A DNA stretch of 64,000 nt, taken from assembly GCF_009829325.1 (NCBI RefSeq), contig NZ_VUOS01000012.1, forward strand, positions 124,001 through 188,000, read 5' to 3'. A program made the position numbers and the translations under genes. Numbering within the stretch: the stretch's first letter is position 1; each line of letters begins with the position of its first letter. The DNA is from Nocardia sp. CY41. GTDB taxonomy: Bacteria; Actinomycetota; Actinomycetes; Mycobacteriales; Mycobacteriaceae. This document shows positions 35,384-45,078 of this stretch, one piece after another. Below the pieces are notes generated by a model. It made no database searches, was not told the DNA's origin, and was given only the letters and a program-made list of their open reading frames with translations.

Positions 35384-35926
35384 TCAAAGGTTGTAAAACG
35401 GCTCCGCGTAATGGAACTCGCCGACGATTCGGGAATCGTAGGCGGACAGGGAGCGGACCTGGAAGTGGCTGATCCAAGCCGGGTCGTCCGGTGTGATGCC
35501 GAGGCGGGCGGCGGGGACGAAACCGAAGCGGGGATAGAACTCCAGGCTGCCGAGCAGGCCGATGAGGGGCTCGTCGAGGGCGTCGGCGGCGCCCAAGGCC
35601 GCGTGCATGAGGGCCGAGCCGACTCCAGCGCCTTGGTGATCGGCGAGGACGCCGACCGGACCGAGTGCCAGCACTGGGAACGGGCCGACGGCGGCTCTGG
35701 TCAGGCACAGGTGGCCCACCACGCTGTCGTGCTCGATCGCCACCAGCGACAGGGTGGGGATCCAGCCGTCGTCGCTGCGCAACTGCGCGACCAAGTCCAC
35801 CTCGGGCGGATCCGCGCCGAGGCGGTCACCGGAAGTACCGGCAGAGGCATAGTGCGGTGCGAAGGCACTGCGATGCACCGCCGCGATCGCAGCGGCGTCG
35901 TCGGCGCGTTCGCGACGGATCAGCAC
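35384..35926 (-). CDS. GNAT-family N-acetyltransferase
   Basis: 180 aa from GTG 35926, chosen because GGAGGAG lies just upstream; a longer frame to 36007 lacks a site. GNAT fold: IRRERADDAAAIAAVHRSAF at the N-terminus, acetyl-CoA loop GVLADHQGAGVGSALMHAAL (about residue 100), and FYPRFGFVPA near 135. The family of putative N-acetyltransferases related to YhbS/Eis-like small enzymes. Substrate unknown. Confidence 0.85.
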   Translation of the reverse strand: MLIRRERADDAAAIAAVHRSAFAPHYASAGTSGDRLGADPPEVDLVAQLRSDDGWIPTLSLVAIEHDSVVGHLCLTRAAVGPFPVLALGPVGVLADHQGAGVGSALMHAALGAADALDEPLIGLLGSLEFYPRFGFVPAARLGITPDDPAWISHFQVRSLSAYDSRIVGEFHYAEPFYNL

Positions 35927-36080
35927 GGTCGTCTCCTCCCGAACGAAGTAGGCCCATCCGCACACGTTGGTCAGTCGACCGTGGCGTCCCGCTCTCCGAT
36001 GCGCCATCAGCTACGAGTGTGCGGGAAGTGCCGCCAGGCGCGCAACGGAATTCGCGTCGGGTGTGCCAGACTCTGGACCC

Positions 36081-36749
36081 ATGGCAAGTTCCACGTCGCT
36101 GACCAGGTCCGAAGTGGCCGCCATGATCGATCACACACTGCTCGCCCCGGAGGCGACGCGCGATGAGGTGGACGCGCTGGTCGAGGACGCGCGGGCGTTG
36201 GGCGTGCTCGCGATCTGCGTGTCGCCGTCCATGTTGCCGGTGCGCGCGCCCGGGCTGGTGGTCGCCACCGTCGCCGGATTCCCTTCCGGCAAGCATCATT
36301 CGCTGGTGAAGGGCGCCGAGGCGCGGCTCGCGGTGGACCAGGGCGCCGCCGAGGTCGACATGGTCATCGACGTCGGCGCGGCCCGCGCGGGTGATTACAC
36401 CGCGGTGCTCGCCGACATCGTCACGGTGCGCGAGGCGGTGGGCGATCGGGCGCTGCTGAAAGTGATCATCGAATCCGCCGCGCTGCCGGACGAGGCGATC
36501 GTGCAGGTGTGCCGGGTCGCCGAACGCGCGGGAGCCGATTTCGTGAAGACCTCCACGGGATTTCATCCCGCGGGCGGCGCGAGCGCCCACGCGGTGGGAT
36601 TGATGGCCGAGACGGTCGGCGGCCGGCTCGGCGTCAAGGCCAGCGGCGGCATCCGGACCGCGGAGGCGGCGGCGGAGATGATCGCGGCGGGCGCGACCCG
36701 GCTCGGACTGTCCAGGTCGCGCGACGTGCTCGACGGTTTCCCGGCCTGA
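36081..36749 (+). CDS. deoC: Deoxyribose-phosphate aldolase
   Basis: 222 aa, ATG 36081. It cleaves 2-deoxyribose-5-phosphate to glyceraldehyde-3-phosphate and acetaldehyde in deoxynucleoside catabolism. The Schiff-base Lys is Lys156 in DFVKTSTGF, and the proton-relay Lys is in [21 protein letters not shown] and [10 protein letters not shown] are further class I DeoC signatures. It matches Rv0478 in order. A short hairpin follows. Confidence 0.96.
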   Translation: MASSTSLTRSEVAAMIDHTLLAPEATRDEVDALVEDARALGVLAICVSPSMLPVRAPGLVVATVAGFPSGKHHSLVKGAEARLAVDQGAAEVDMVIDVGAARAGDYTAVLADIVTVREAVGDRALLKVIIESAALPDEAIVQVCRVAERAGADFVKTSTGFHPAGGASAHAVGLMAETVGGRLGVKASGGIRTAEAAAEMIAAGATRLGLSRSRDVLDGFPA

Positions 36750-36755
36750 CCGGAG

Positions 36756-36779
36756 CCGGACGGCTTCGCGGCTGTCCGG
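36756..36779 (+). terminator. Hairpin after deoC
   Basis: CCGGACGGC and GCTGTCCGG (36756-36764, 36771-36779) pair over nine positions with one G-U, six bases past the stop. It may serve convergent DUF2993 transcription as well. Confidence 0.5.
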
Positions 36780-36820
36780 TTCGCCGGCGAGCATCCCGGA
36801 GCTGTTGTGGCGCGGCGTGT

Positions 36821-37543
36821 TCAGCAGCGCATGTCGGAGCTGTTGCCGGCGGACTCGAGTTGGGTACGCCCACCCGACAGATGGACGTCGACGCCCGAGT
36901 CGGTGACCTTCACCTCGGTCGCCGTCATGCCGAGCGGATAGCTCTGCAGGCTCTGGGTGAACAGGTCGACGATGCTCTGCACGAAATCGGCGGGCAAGCC
37001 GATGCCGAGGAGTTCCGCCGACATCGTTTCCACCTGCACGGCGCCGTTCACGATCTGCGGCTTCAGCTGGAGTTCGGCGATGCCGCCGAGCACCGCCAGG
37101 GTCAGCATGCCGGAATCCGCCGAGGAGGTCACACCGCTGACCATGCCTCCGAGGGTCTCCTTGATTCCTTCGTTGCTCCAGGTGACGTCGGCGGAGGAGC
37201 TGCCGATCACGCTGCCGTTGGGGTCGGCGACGTCGACGTCGTGGAAGACGGCGTGCACCCCCATCCCGACGGCGGGGCCGAACTTGGAGTCGGCGCTGTT
37301 CACCCGCACCGACGGCACCTTGCCGTCGATCCAAGTGACCAGCATCGGCTTGGGCCCGAAGCTCACGTCGATCTTCGATCCCATTTCCTTCTCGAACTGC
37401 GAGCTGATGCAGCTCGAGACCGTGTGCCTGGCGTAGGCCTCGCCGCCGACCAGCACCGTGGCGAGCAGAACCGCTACCACGGTCAGGGCGATCAGCAGGC
37501 CTCGCCGGGTGATCCTCGAGGTGGAGGTTGCGTTCGTACTCAT
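36821..37543 (-). CDS. DUF2993 (LmeA-like) envelope protein
   Basis: 240 aa from ATG 37543. An N-terminal signal/anchor (GLLIALTVVAVLLATVLVGG, about 15-34) is followed by an extracytoplasmic lipid-transfer-type domain with MGSKIDVSFGPKPMLVTWIDG and repeated V-x-V-x-S-x-D patterns. The family includes LmeA, a cell-envelope phosphoinositide-binding protein of mycobacteria. Position corresponds to Rv0479c. Divergent from the AbiEi-like gene. Confidence 0.8.
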   Translation of the reverse strand: MSTNATSTSRITRRGLLIALTVVAVLLATVLVGGEAYARHTVSSCISSQFEKEMGSKIDVSFGPKPMLVTWIDGKVPSVRVNSADSKFGPAVGMGVHAVFHDVDVADPNGSVIGSSSADVTWSNEGIKETLGGMVSGVTSSADSGMLTLAVLGGIAELQLKPQIVNGAVQVETMSAELLGIGLPADFVQSIVDLFTQSLQSYPLGMTATEVKVTDSGVDVHLSGGRTQLESAGNSSDMRC

Positions 37544-37642
37544 GGTCAAAATTCTTCCCGACCTTTCTGAGCCGTCTCTGTGGAGGCAGTGAGGGGTTCG
37601 AATGTGACATGAAGCACAAAATCCGAGCGTAGCCTGATCTCC

Positions 37643-38251
37643 ATGGCCGGCGATGTGGCAAGCCGCGCGATCGGATCCGCGGAACAAGGATGGCGTGTTC
37701 TGCGCCGTTGGGCCGGTCGGCACGCCGGTTTCTTCACCACTCGGCAGGTGCTGCGCACGGGGTGCGGGGAGCGGGTGCGCGCAGCCCTCGGCGACGGTTC
37801 GGTGACCAGGGCGGGAACCGGCATGTTGCGGTTGGCGGGGTGGCCGGACGGCCCCCTGGACGAATACGCGATGTGGGCGGCCTGGTTCGACGGCGCCGCG
37901 GTCGTCTCCCACCAGAGTGCGGCGGAACTGCACGGCCTCGGCAGCCTGTGCCCGCGTTTCCTGCACCTGTCGGTGCGCACGGGACGTCCGCCGGTCACGC
38001 CGCGGCTGGCGGTGGTGCGCCGGTCGCTCCCCGGCGGCGACGTGGAATCGGCGGGCCCGTTCCTGGTGACGACGCCGGTGCGCACGGTGCTCGACCTGGC
38101 CGAGGCCGATATCGGCCAAGCAGCTCTGAACGAGGTGGTCGCCGACGCGGTCGCCATCCACCGGTGCGCGGGTGAGGAGATCACCGACGCCGGGTCGCGC
38201 TTGTCGCCGCGCGCCGCGCGACGGATATACCAGGCGCTCGCCGTAGCGTGA
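37643..38251 (+). CDS. AbiEi-like winged-helix protein (orphan type IV antitoxin family)
   Basis: 202 aa, ATG 37643. The N-terminal 60 residues are a winged-helix-like domain (AGRHAGFFTTRQVLRTGCGE, then ALGDGSVTRAGTGMLRLAGW). The body has the AbiEi features: SHQSAAELHGLG, LHLSVRTGRPP, LVTTPVRTVLDLAEA. AbiEi normally pairs with an AbiEii nucleotidyltransferase toxin; none is adjacent. Such orphans are common in actinobacteria and may simply be regulators. Confidence 0.75.
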   Translation: MAGDVASRAIGSAEQGWRVLRRWAGRHAGFFTTRQVLRTGCGERVRAALGDGSVTRAGTGMLRLAGWPDGPLDEYAMWAAWFDGAAVVSHQSAAELHGLGSLCPRFLHLSVRTGRPPVTPRLAVVRRSLPGGDVESAGPFLVTTPVRTVLDLAEADIGQAALNEVVADAVAIHRCAGEEITDAGSRLSPRAARRIYQALAVA

Positions 38252-38263
38252 CGAAACCGGCCC

Positions 38264-39070
38264 TCAGCCCGCACCGAGCGGAGCGACGGCCCGCCACGGC
38301 ACCGAGAGCACGTTGTCGCGCAGGCGACGGCGGTAGTGGCGGATCGGGAAGCCTTCGGCGCGCAGCGCCTGCGCCGCCGAGCGCCAGCGGACGCGAGGAC
38401 CGAAAGGCGCCATCGGCGCCGCGCGGGCCCACGCGCGATCGGCGGCGGCGAGCAGCGCGTGAATCGGCTCGCCCGGGACGTTGCGGTGGATCAGCGCCTT
38501 CGGCAAGCGTTCGGCGAGATCGGAGGGCCGCTCGACGGTGAACGGGTCCCAGGCCAGCGTGAGCGAGCGCGGCCCGTCGCGGTCGAGCAGGACCCAAGCG
38601 CACCGCCTGCCCAATTCGTCACAGGTACCGTCGACCAGCAGACCGTCCGGCGCCAGTCCGGCCAGCACGGTCGACCACGCCTCCGGAACCGCCGATTCCG
38701 GATACTGCCGCAGCACGTTGAAGGCACGCACCAGAACGGGTCGCAACCCGGCCAGTTCGAAGCCGCCGCGCGCGAAGGTGACGCCGTCGCGGCCGGGCAC
38801 CACGCGCTGCGGATCGATCTCGAGCCCGACCACCCGCACGTCGGCGCGGATTGTGCGCAGCCGCGCGGCCAGCTCGAACGTGGTCCAGGGGCTCGCACCG
38901 TAGCCGAGGTCGACCACCAGCGGATCGGCGGCGGCACGCAGCCGGTCGGCGACGAATTCGTCGTTGATCAGCCAGCGGTCGCTGCGGCGGAGACGGTTGA
39001 CGGCGGTGGTGCCACGGGTGATGGTGCCGACCGGTTTGGTCAGCGAGTGGAGTGCTGTTCTTCCAGCCAC
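38264..39070 (-). CDS. Class I SAM-dependent methyltransferase
   Basis: 268 aa using GTG 39070, overlapping the upstream DUF2505 gene by 31 bases; a later start is possible. Motif I is LVVDLGYGASPWTTFELAARL (near residue 52), followed by VVGLEIDPQRV and a LDRDGPRSL segment. The N-terminal part is basic (TAVNRLRRSDRWLI). Target unknown. It is translationally linked to the DUF2505 gene and convergent with the AbiEi-like gene. Confidence 0.75.
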   Translation of the reverse strand: MAGRTALHSLTKPVGTITRGTTAVNRLRRSDRWLINDEFVADRLRAAADPLVVDLGYGASPWTTFELAARLRTIRADVRVVGLEIDPQRVVPGRDGVTFARGGFELAGLRPVLVRAFNVLRQYPESAVPEAWSTVLAGLAPDGLLVDGTCDELGRRCAWVLLDRDGPRSLTLAWDPFTVERPSDLAERLPKALIHRNVPGEPIHALLAAADRAWARAAPMAPFGPRVRWRSAAQALRAEGFPIRHYRRRLRDNVLSVPWRAVAPLGAG

Positions 39071-39561
39071 CGCACCGTGAACTCTGCCTCGCCACGGAAC
39101 AGGTCGACCAGGTTGACCAGCATCAGCTGTTCCAGGCGCGGCCCGACCATGGGAATGAACACCTTCGCCTCCGACGAGAAGCGCATGGTGCAGCCGGTCT
39201 CGGTGGGGAACAGGCGGATGGCGCCGCCGAGGCTGCCGGGCCCCGCCGGAATGGACGCCGAGTACTTGCCGGTGGTCTCTTCCGCGTCGTACGGGCTGTA
39301 GGACTCCTTGCGGGTGATCACCATGTCCTTGCGCATCACCGTCTGGGCGATCTCCGGCAGCATGTCGCGGGGCAGGACGTGATGCAGTTCGACGTCGATG
39401 CCACCGTCGCCCGCCTCCAACCGGACCACCTGGTTGCCGGGAGTGAGCTTCCGCATCTCTTCCATCCGCGCTTCCCAGTAGTCGCGGTTCGACAGCGCCG
39501 CGTACAGCTCTTTCGTGGTGTGCAGCGGATAGCGGGCGGAGTAGTCCAATCGGCGTGCCAT
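39040..39561 (-). CDS. DUF2505 protein (first copy)
   Basis: 173 aa from ATG 39561. It starts with MARRLDYSARYPLHTTKELY, typical of DUF2505, a START/SRPBCC-like helix-grip fold family. LPRDMLPEIAQTVMRKDMVI and a C-terminal EAEFTVRWLEEQ are shared with the second copy upstream. It probably binds a hydrophobic ligand. No enzyme activity is established. Confidence 0.82.
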   Translation of the reverse strand: MARRLDYSARYPLHTTKELYAALSNRDYWEARMEEMRKLTPGNQVVRLEAGDGGIDVELHHVLPRDMLPEIAQTVMRKDMVITRKESYSPYDAEETTGKYSASIPAGPGSLGGAIRLFPTETGCTMRFSSEAKVFIPMVGPRLEQLMLVNLVDLFRGEAEFTVRWLEEQHSTR

Positions 39562-39682
39562 GGGCTCACACGTTACTGGGTGCGACGGCGGCGACCTCGG
39601 CGGGCGGGGGGAGTGCCCAATAGCCACGAATGCCGGGGCCGCATGGTGTGACGTGGAACAATACCCGCGCGCCCCGGGCGGA

Positions 39683-40168
39683 TCAGTGCTCGGCGAGCCA
39701 GGTGCCGGTGAATTCGGCCTCGTTCTTCAGCAGCTCGGTCAGGTGCTCCGCGATCGCCTTCTCGATCTTGCCGCCGAACAGCGGAATCTTCACCTCGATG
39801 GTGCCGTCGACCGTGGCGACGGCGCCGGAGCCCTCGGCGGCCAGCCCGATGGTGCCGCGCACCTCGGCGGGCGCGCCCTCGACGCGGGCCTCGAAGGTGG
39901 CCTCGTCCCCGGTCCACTGTTCGACGCGCGGGATGATCAGATCACCGGGGCGCACCGCGGTGATCGCGGGCGGCAGCTGTTCGGCGGCGATGGCCTGCAC
40001 CATCTCGACGCGCACCTGATCACCGCTGACGGTGACCGAATCCAGCCGGGCGTTGGGGCCACCGACCGCCGCGATGCGATCCTTCCAGTACTGGTCGTTC
40101 GCGAACGCCGCGCGCACCGCGGCGGGCGGATGGGAGTAGTGGGCCGTGTACGCCAGCGGTGTAGCCAT
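39683..40168 (-). CDS. DUF2505 protein (second copy)
   Basis: 161 aa from ATG 40168. It shares the N-terminal Y-x-x-x-Y-x-x-x-P-x-x-V/L pattern ([20 protein letters not shown]), [20 protein letters not shown], and [12 protein letters not shown] with the copy downstream. Overall similarity to that copy is moderate, so the duplication is old. One member corresponds to Rv0481c next to murB. The 199 bases before murB contain no gene. Confidence 0.85.
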   Translation of the reverse strand: MATPLAYTAHYSHPPAAVRAAFANDQYWKDRIAAVGGPNARLDSVTVSGDQVRVEMVQAIAAEQLPPAITAVRPGDLIIPRVEQWTGDEATFEARVEGAPAEVRGTIGLAAEGSGAVATVDGTIEVKIPLFGGKIEKAIAEHLTELLKNEAEFTGTWLAEH

Positions 40169-40367
40169 GGGTGCACACGCTACCGTGTGGCGTTCGAGCC
40201 GCACGAGTCGTGCCGCCGGAGCCGCTAGCGGTGGAAATATGCCGTCGAGTAGCTGTCAGCGGGCGCTACAACTGGGCAATTCGAGCTTCCGGAGTGCAGT
40301 CTGCGAGCTGCGCGAGGCGGAATACGCGAGCGTGCGGTCGTCAGGGCGCACGCTACCGTTGAGCACC

Positions 40368-41462
40368 GTGCGAACTTCACGAGTGGTGCCGTCGGACCTC
40401 CTCGCCGGTACCGGTGCGCGGCTGCGCGCCGACGTGCGGCTTTCGGAGTTGACCACCTTGCGGGTGGGCGGCCCCGCTCTGGTCGCCGAATGCGCGACAA
40501 CCGAGGCGCTGGTCGCGACGGTGCGCGCGCTGGACGCGGCGGGCGTCCCGGTACTGCTGCTCGCGGGCGGCTCCAATCTGCTCGTGGGTGACGAGGGCTT
40601 CGACGGCGTGGTGGTGCGGGTCGCCACCACCGGTGTCGAGATCGGCGACGGCGGCGTGCTCGCCGAGGCCGGCGCGAACTGGGACGACGTGGTGCGCGCG
40701 ACGGTCGCCGCAGGTCTCGGCGGACTGGAGTGCCTGTCCGGGATTCCCGGCTCGGCCGGTGCGACGCCCGTGCAGAACGTGGGAGCCTACGGCGCGGAGG
40801 TGGCGAACCTGCTGCGCCGGGTTCGCCTGCTGGACCGCGCCGCCGGGGAGATCCGCTGGGTGGAACCGGGCGAACTCGGGTTCGGTTACCGCACCAGCGT
40901 GCTCAAGCATCGCGACGACGCCGTGGTGCTCGCGGTCGAATTCGCCTTGCGCCGTGATGGTTCCAGCGTGCCGCTGCGGTACGGCGAACTGGCTTCGGCG
41001 CTGGGCGCCGCGGACGGCGAGTCCCGGCCCGCGGCGCAGGTCAGGGACGCGGTGCTGCGGTTGCGCGCGGGCAAAGGCATGGTGCTCGATCCCGCCGACC
41101 ACGACACCTGGAGCGCGGGATCGTTCTTCACCAACCCGGTGGTCGCGCCGGAACGGGAGGCGCAGGTGCGCGCCATGATCGCCGCGCACGTCGGCGACGT
41201 CGCGGTTCCCACCTACCCGGCGCCGGACGGGGTCAAGTTCTCCGCGGGCTGGCTGATCGAGCGGGCCGGGTTCGCCAAGGGGTTCCCCGGCGACGGGGCG
41301 CCCGCCCGGCTGTCCACGAAACACACACTGGCGCTGACCAATCGGGGCGCCGCCAGTGCGGCCGATCTGGTGGCGCTGGCCCGGACGGTCCGCGACGGCG
41401 TCGCCGAGCGTTTCGGGATCCGCCTGGAACCGGAACCGGTCACCGTCGGCATCACGCTCTGA
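40368..41462 (+). CDS. murB: UDP-N-acetylenolpyruvoylglucosamine reductase
   Basis: 364 aa from GTG 40368. The FAD enzyme makes UDP-N-acetylmuramate, the second step of peptidoglycan precursor synthesis. FAD-binding signature is [20 protein letters not shown], then [20 protein letters not shown]; catalytic residues lie in [20 protein letters not shown], and SAGSFFTNP carries the catalytic Ser. The type I C-terminal domain ([26 protein letters not shown]) is present. Order murB then L,D-transpeptidase is as in mycobacteria. Confidence 0.95.
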   Translation: MRTSRVVPSDLLAGTGARLRADVRLSELTTLRVGGPALVAECATTEALVATVRALDAAGVPVLLLAGGSNLLVGDEGFDGVVVRVATTGVEIGDGGVLAEAGANWDDVVRATVAAGLGGLECLSGIPGSAGATPVQNVGAYGAEVANLLRRVRLLDRAAGEIRWVEPGELGFGYRTSVLKHRDDAVVLAVEFALRRDGSSVPLRYGELASALGAADGESRPAAQVRDAVLRLRAGKGMVLDPADHDTWSAGSFFTNPVVAPEREAQVRAMIAAHVGDVAVPTYPAPDGVKFSAGWLIERAGFAKGFPGDGAPARLSTKHTLALTNRGAASAADLVALARTVRDGVAERFGIRLEPEPVTVGITL

Positions 41463-41528
41463 CGCTGAGGCCGACACCACACGCTGCGACGACGGGATGG
41501 ATCACGCGCCGAGCGTAGATTCGACGAA

Positions 41529-42767
41529 GTGAACCACCGCCCGATGCTCCGCCGATCGGTTGCCGTGGTGGCGGCCGTCCTGCTGGTGGTCGTCGCCTTG
41601 GCGGCCGGGTGCACGATCGACCGCGACTCCGGCAAGCCGAGTTCCGCCGCCGGTCCGATCGCGAAAGCGACGTTGGACCCAGCCGACGACGCCGCGAACG
41701 TCAACCCGACCGCGCCGGTGTCGGTGACGATCAGCGACGGCGCCATCGATCAGGTCGCCCTGACCAACGCCGCGGGCAAGCAGGTTCGCGGCGAGCTCGC
41801 GCCGGACCGGCGCCGCTTCACCATCACCGAGCCGCTCGGCTACGGCGCCACCTACACCTGGTCGGGTACCGCCGTCGGCACCGACGGCAAGGCGATCCCG
41901 ATCGACGGCTCGTTCCGCACCCTCGCGCCCAAGAGCACCGTCCCCGCGACGCTGAATATCGGCGACAATCAGGAAGTCGGCATCGCGGCGCCGATCATCC
42001 TGCAGTTCAAGTCCTCCGTCACGAACAAGGCGGCGGTGGAGAAAGCACTGACCATCACCACCGACCCGCCGACCGAGGGCGCGTGGGCCTGGTTCCCGGA
42101 CGACGGCGGCTCCCGGCTGCACTGGCGTCCGAAGAACTACTGGACGCCGGGGACGAGCGTGCACGTCTCGGCCCGGCTCTACGGACTCGACCTGGGCGGC
42201 GGCAATTACGGCGATTCCGATCTGACCACGGATTTCCGCATCGGCCGCAGCCAGATCGTCAAGGCGAGCGCGCCGAGCCACCGCATGCAGGTGGTGCGCG
42301 ACGGGCAGGTGGTGTTCGACTTCGCGGTCAGTTACGGCGAGGGCAACGAACCGCGCAACGTGACCCGCTCCGGCGTGCACGTGGTCACGGAGAAGTACGA
42401 GGATTTCATGATGTCGAATCCGCCGTACTACACCAATGTCCGCGAGCGTTGGGCGGTACGGATCTCCAACAACGGCGAATTCATCCACGCCAACCCGGAA
42501 TCACTGTCGGCGCAAGGATCGGCGAACGTCACCAACGGATGCATCAATCTCTCGCCCGGTGACGCCCAGGCGTATTTCCCCACGGCCTTGTACGGCGATC
42601 CGGTCGAGGTCACCGGGACATCGATTCCGCTGTCGGCCGCCGACGGCGACCTCTACGACTGGACCATCGACTGGAGCACCTGGAAGACCATGTCGGCGTT
42701 GCAGGGCGCGCCGTCGGCCGTGGTCTCCGCCACGCCCTTGCCGCCGCAGCCGGCCGGAGCGCGCTGA
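41529..42767 (+). CDS. L,D-transpeptidase lipoprotein (LdtMt5/LprQ type)
   Basis: 412 aa, GTG 41529. A lipoprotein signal ends in LAAGC (acylated Cys28). Two Ig-like beta domains (about residues 45-250) precede the YkuD catalytic domain. The active-site region is HANPESL (His320) then [10 protein letters not shown] (Cys338); the usual S/T-H-G-C-x-N is T-N-G-C-I-N here, with Asn where most have His. The enzyme cross-links peptidoglycan 3-3, acting outside the membrane. It corresponds to Rv0483 after murB. The start has no obvious ribosome binding site. Confidence 0.92.
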   Translation: MNHRPMLRRSVAVVAAVLLVVVALAAGCTIDRDSGKPSSAAGPIAKATLDPADDAANVNPTAPVSVTISDGAIDQVALTNAAGKQVRGELAPDRRRFTITEPLGYGATYTWSGTAVGTDGKAIPIDGSFRTLAPKSTVPATLNIGDNQEVGIAAPIILQFKSSVTNKAAVEKALTITTDPPTEGAWAWFPDDGGSRLHWRPKNYWTPGTSVHVSARLYGLDLGGGNYGDSDLTTDFRIGRSQIVKASAPSHRMQVVRDGQVVFDFAVSYGEGNEPRNVTRSGVHVVTEKYEDFMMSNPPYYTNVRERWAVRISNNGEFIHANPESLSAQGSANVTNGCINLSPGDAQAYFPTALYGDPVEVTGTSIPLSAADGDLYDWTIDWSTWKTMSALQGAPSAVVSATPLPPQPAGAR

Positions 42768-42773
42768 CCGGTT

Positions 42774-43265
42774 CTAGCGGACCTTCACATTCTGGGATTC
42801 GACCTCGTGGTCGTCCGAATGCTCCGCTTCCACTTCGCGGTTGGCGGCGCGTTCGGCGCGGATCGCGTCGTGCCGCTCGGCGAGCAGGTCGCGGATCTCG
42901 GTCAGCAGCTCGATCTGGGTGGGCTCGGCGGCCTTCGGGGTGCCGAAGCGGTTCTTGATCGTCTTCATGGGCAGGATCAGCACGAAATACAGCACCGCGG
43001 CGACCATGACGAAATCGATGGCGGCGGTGATGATCGGGCCGATGGCGATGAAGGTGGCGGGCTTGGAGGGGATCAGCTGCACGCCGAGGCCGAGTTGGTT
43101 GGTGCTGCCGAAGACCGCGAGCAGCGGATTGACGACGCCTTTCGTCACCGAGGTCACCACGGAGGTGAACGCGGTGCCCATCACGACGGCGACCGCGAGG
43201 TCGATGACGTTCCCGCGCATCAGGAACTCTTTGAAGCCCTTGAACATGAGCCGAATCACTCCCAT
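42774..43265 (-). CDS. mscL: Large-conductance mechanosensitive channel
   Basis: 163 aa from ATG 43265 (AAGGA six bases upstream); ATG 43247 would give the usual MFKGFKEFL start. TM1 is VIDLAVAVVMGTAFTSVV, TM2 AAIDFVMVAAVLYFVLILPM, and the C-terminal helix is charged and forms the pentamer bundle (IELLTEIRDLLAERHD). A longer acidic tail than in E. coli MscL follows. It releases solutes under osmotic downshock. It is convergent with the transpeptidase gene, only 6 bases apart; in M. tuberculosis mscL lies elsewhere. Confidence 0.94.
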   Translation of the reverse strand: MGVIRLMFKGFKEFLMRGNVIDLAVAVVMGTAFTSVVTSVTKGVVNPLLAVFGSTNQLGLGVQLIPSKPATFIAIGPIITAAIDFVMVAAVLYFVLILPMKTIKNRFGTPKAAEPTQIELLTEIRDLLAERHDAIRAERAANREVEAEHSDDHEVESQNVKVR

Positions 43266-43374
43266 CCGATGTCCTTACCTTGCGGCTGCACGGATGCTAA
43301 CGGCTCAGGGCGAACAGCGACGTCCCGGCAATTCGCGGCCGGGTCGACGGAACCGGCCGGATCGTCCGCTCGCG

Positions 43375-44109
43375 CTATGGACGGCGGGCGAACCGGCCCG
43401 CGTCCGCCTGGTCCCGCGGCTTGATGATGATCTGGTCCAGGTTGACGTGCGCGGGCCGCGACGCGACGAACCCGATGACTTCCGCGATGTCCTGGGCGAC
43501 CAGCGGGTCGATGCCCTCGTACACCTTGGCCGCCCGGTCGGCGTCGCCGCCGAAGCGCACCAGCGAGAACTCGGTTTCCACCGCGCCGGGAGCGATCTCG
43601 GTCAGTCGCACCGGCTGCCCGAGCAGTTCTCCGCGCAGCGTGCGGTGCAGCACGGCCTGCGCGTGCTTGGCGGAGGTGTATCCGGAACCGTTGTCGTAGG
43701 CGGTGAACGCGGCCACCGACGTGACGGTGACGATCAACCCGTCGCCGGAGGCGATCAGCTTCGGCAGCAGGGCCTTGGTGACACGCAGCGTGCCGAGCAC
43801 GTTGGTCTCCCACATCCAGCGCCAGTCGTCCAGGTCGGCCTCGGCCACCGGAGCCAGCCCCTTGGCGCCGCCCGCGTTGTTGACCAGCACGTCGACGCGC
43901 TCGACCGCTTCGCCGAACGCGCGCACCGATTCGTCCGAGGTGACGTCGAGTTCGACTGCGGTGCCGCCGATCTCGTCGGCGAGGCGGCGCAGACGATCGA
44001 GCCTGCGCGCACCGACGTAGACGTGATAGCCCTGCTTCGCCAGCTCGCGGGCAGTGGCCTCCCCGATTCCCGAGCTGGCTCCGGTGACGACGGCGGTGCG
44101 AGTGCTCAT
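43375..44109 (-). CDS. Short-chain dehydrogenase/reductase
   Basis: 244 aa, ATG 44109. Classical SDR: TGASSGIGEATARELAK (cofactor motif near residue 9), LVNNAGG, catalytic Ser in VTVTSVAAF and Tyr-x-x-x-Lys in YTSAKHAQ. It resembles the YdfG-type oxidoreductases and stands in the place of Rv0484c. Substrate unknown. Divergent from the hydrolase gene. Confidence 0.9.
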   Translation of the reverse strand: MSTRTAVVTGASSGIGEATARELAKQGYHVYVGARRLDRLRRLADEIGGTAVELDVTSDESVRAFGEAVERVDVLVNNAGGAKGLAPVAEADLDDWRWMWETNVLGTLRVTKALLPKLIASGDGLIVTVTSVAAFTAYDNGSGYTSAKHAQAVLHRTLRGELLGQPVRLTEIAPGAVETEFSLVRFGGDADRAAKVYEGIDPLVAQDIAEVIGFVASRPAHVNLDQIIIKPRDQADAGRFARRP

Positions 44110-44179
44110 GTCCAGAGATCCTAGGTGCGCGACGTTTGCCGGGTGCGGCCCGGTCGCCGCGCGCGGTTAGCCTCGGGGC

Positions 44180-45001
44180 ATGGCTATTCGGGACGTGGTG
44201 AGTGCGGACGGAACGAACATCGTCTATCGGGTGAGCGGTCCGGCGCACGGCAGGCCGCTGGTGTTGCTGCACGGTTGGTCGGCGAATCTGCGCTGCTGGG
44301 GCGCGGCCGCGGACGACCTCGCGGCGCGTTTCCGGGTGATCGCCGTCGACTTGCGCGGCCACGGCTACTCCGACGCGCCCGCGGCGGGCTACGACGATCC
44401 GAAGAACTGGGCGGCCGACGTCGCGGCGGTGCTGGCGGCCGAGAGCATCGCGTCCGGCGCGGTGCTGCTGGGGTGGTCCTACGGCGGGATCGTGCTGTCG
44501 GACTACCTGACCGCCTACGGCACGGAGGCCGTCGCGGGCGTCGTCTACACCGGCTCGATGGCGAACATCGGTCCCGGCGTGCCGGGTGCGGCGACCGGCG
44601 ACATGATGCGCGAGGCCATTCCCGGCGTCTTCGAGGAGAGCGCGGGACGGGCGGTGCGCGCCTTCGGCGCGTTCGGCAACGCCAACACCGGACCGGGCAC
44701 GGACAAGGGCCCGGACGCCCAGCGCCTGTTCGGGGCCAGCCTCGCCACCCCGCCCGCGGTGCGCAAAGCGCTGTTCTACCGAACCGTCGACAACACCGAG
44801 ACGCTGCGCACGCTGGACGTTCCGGTGCTCGTGCTGCACGGGACGGCCGACCGGGTGGTGCCGATCGAGAACGGCCGCTACATCGTCGAGGCCGCCCCGG
44901 ACGCGCGCGCGTCGTTCTGGGAAGGCGCCCAGCACGGGCTGTTCATCGAAGACCGCTCGCGGTTCGTCGCCGAGGTCGGTGCGTTCGCCGAGAGCCTGTG
45001 A
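44180..45001 (+). CDS. Alpha/beta hydrolase
   Basis: 273 aa, ATG 44180. Hydrolase fold with HGWSANLRCW, DLRGHGYSDAP, nucleophile elbow GWSYGGI (about residue 97), catalytic Asp in LHGTADRVVP and His in GAQHGLFIE. Non-heme peroxidase/lactonase-like branch. No signal peptide. It precedes mshA but has its own strand start; a CRP-like site lies between them. Confidence 0.85.
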   Translation: MAIRDVVSADGTNIVYRVSGPAHGRPLVLLHGWSANLRCWGAAADDLAARFRVIAVDLRGHGYSDAPAAGYDDPKNWAADVAAVLAAESIASGAVLLGWSYGGIVLSDYLTAYGTEAVAGVVYTGSMANIGPGVPGAATGDMMREAIPGVFEESAGRAVRAFGAFGNANTGPGTDKGPDAQRLFGASLATPPAVRKALFYRTVDNTETLRTLDVPVLVLHGTADRVVPIENGRYIVEAAPDARASFWEGAQHGLFIEDRSRFVAEVGAFAESL

Positions 45002-45019
45002 TCGGATTCATGTCTGCCC

Positions 45020-45035
45020 TGTGATAGCTCTCACT
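45020..45035 (+). promoter_or_regulatory. CRP-type site upstream of mshA
   Basis: TGTGATAGCTCTCACT fits the CRP/GlxR pattern TGTGA-N6-TCACA with one mismatch at the last base. It is 44 bases before the mshA start, overlapping any promoter. Confidence 0.45.
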
Positions 45036-45078
45036 TGCCGCGGATAGCGTGTCTGGGCCGGGGAACGCAACGTGCACT

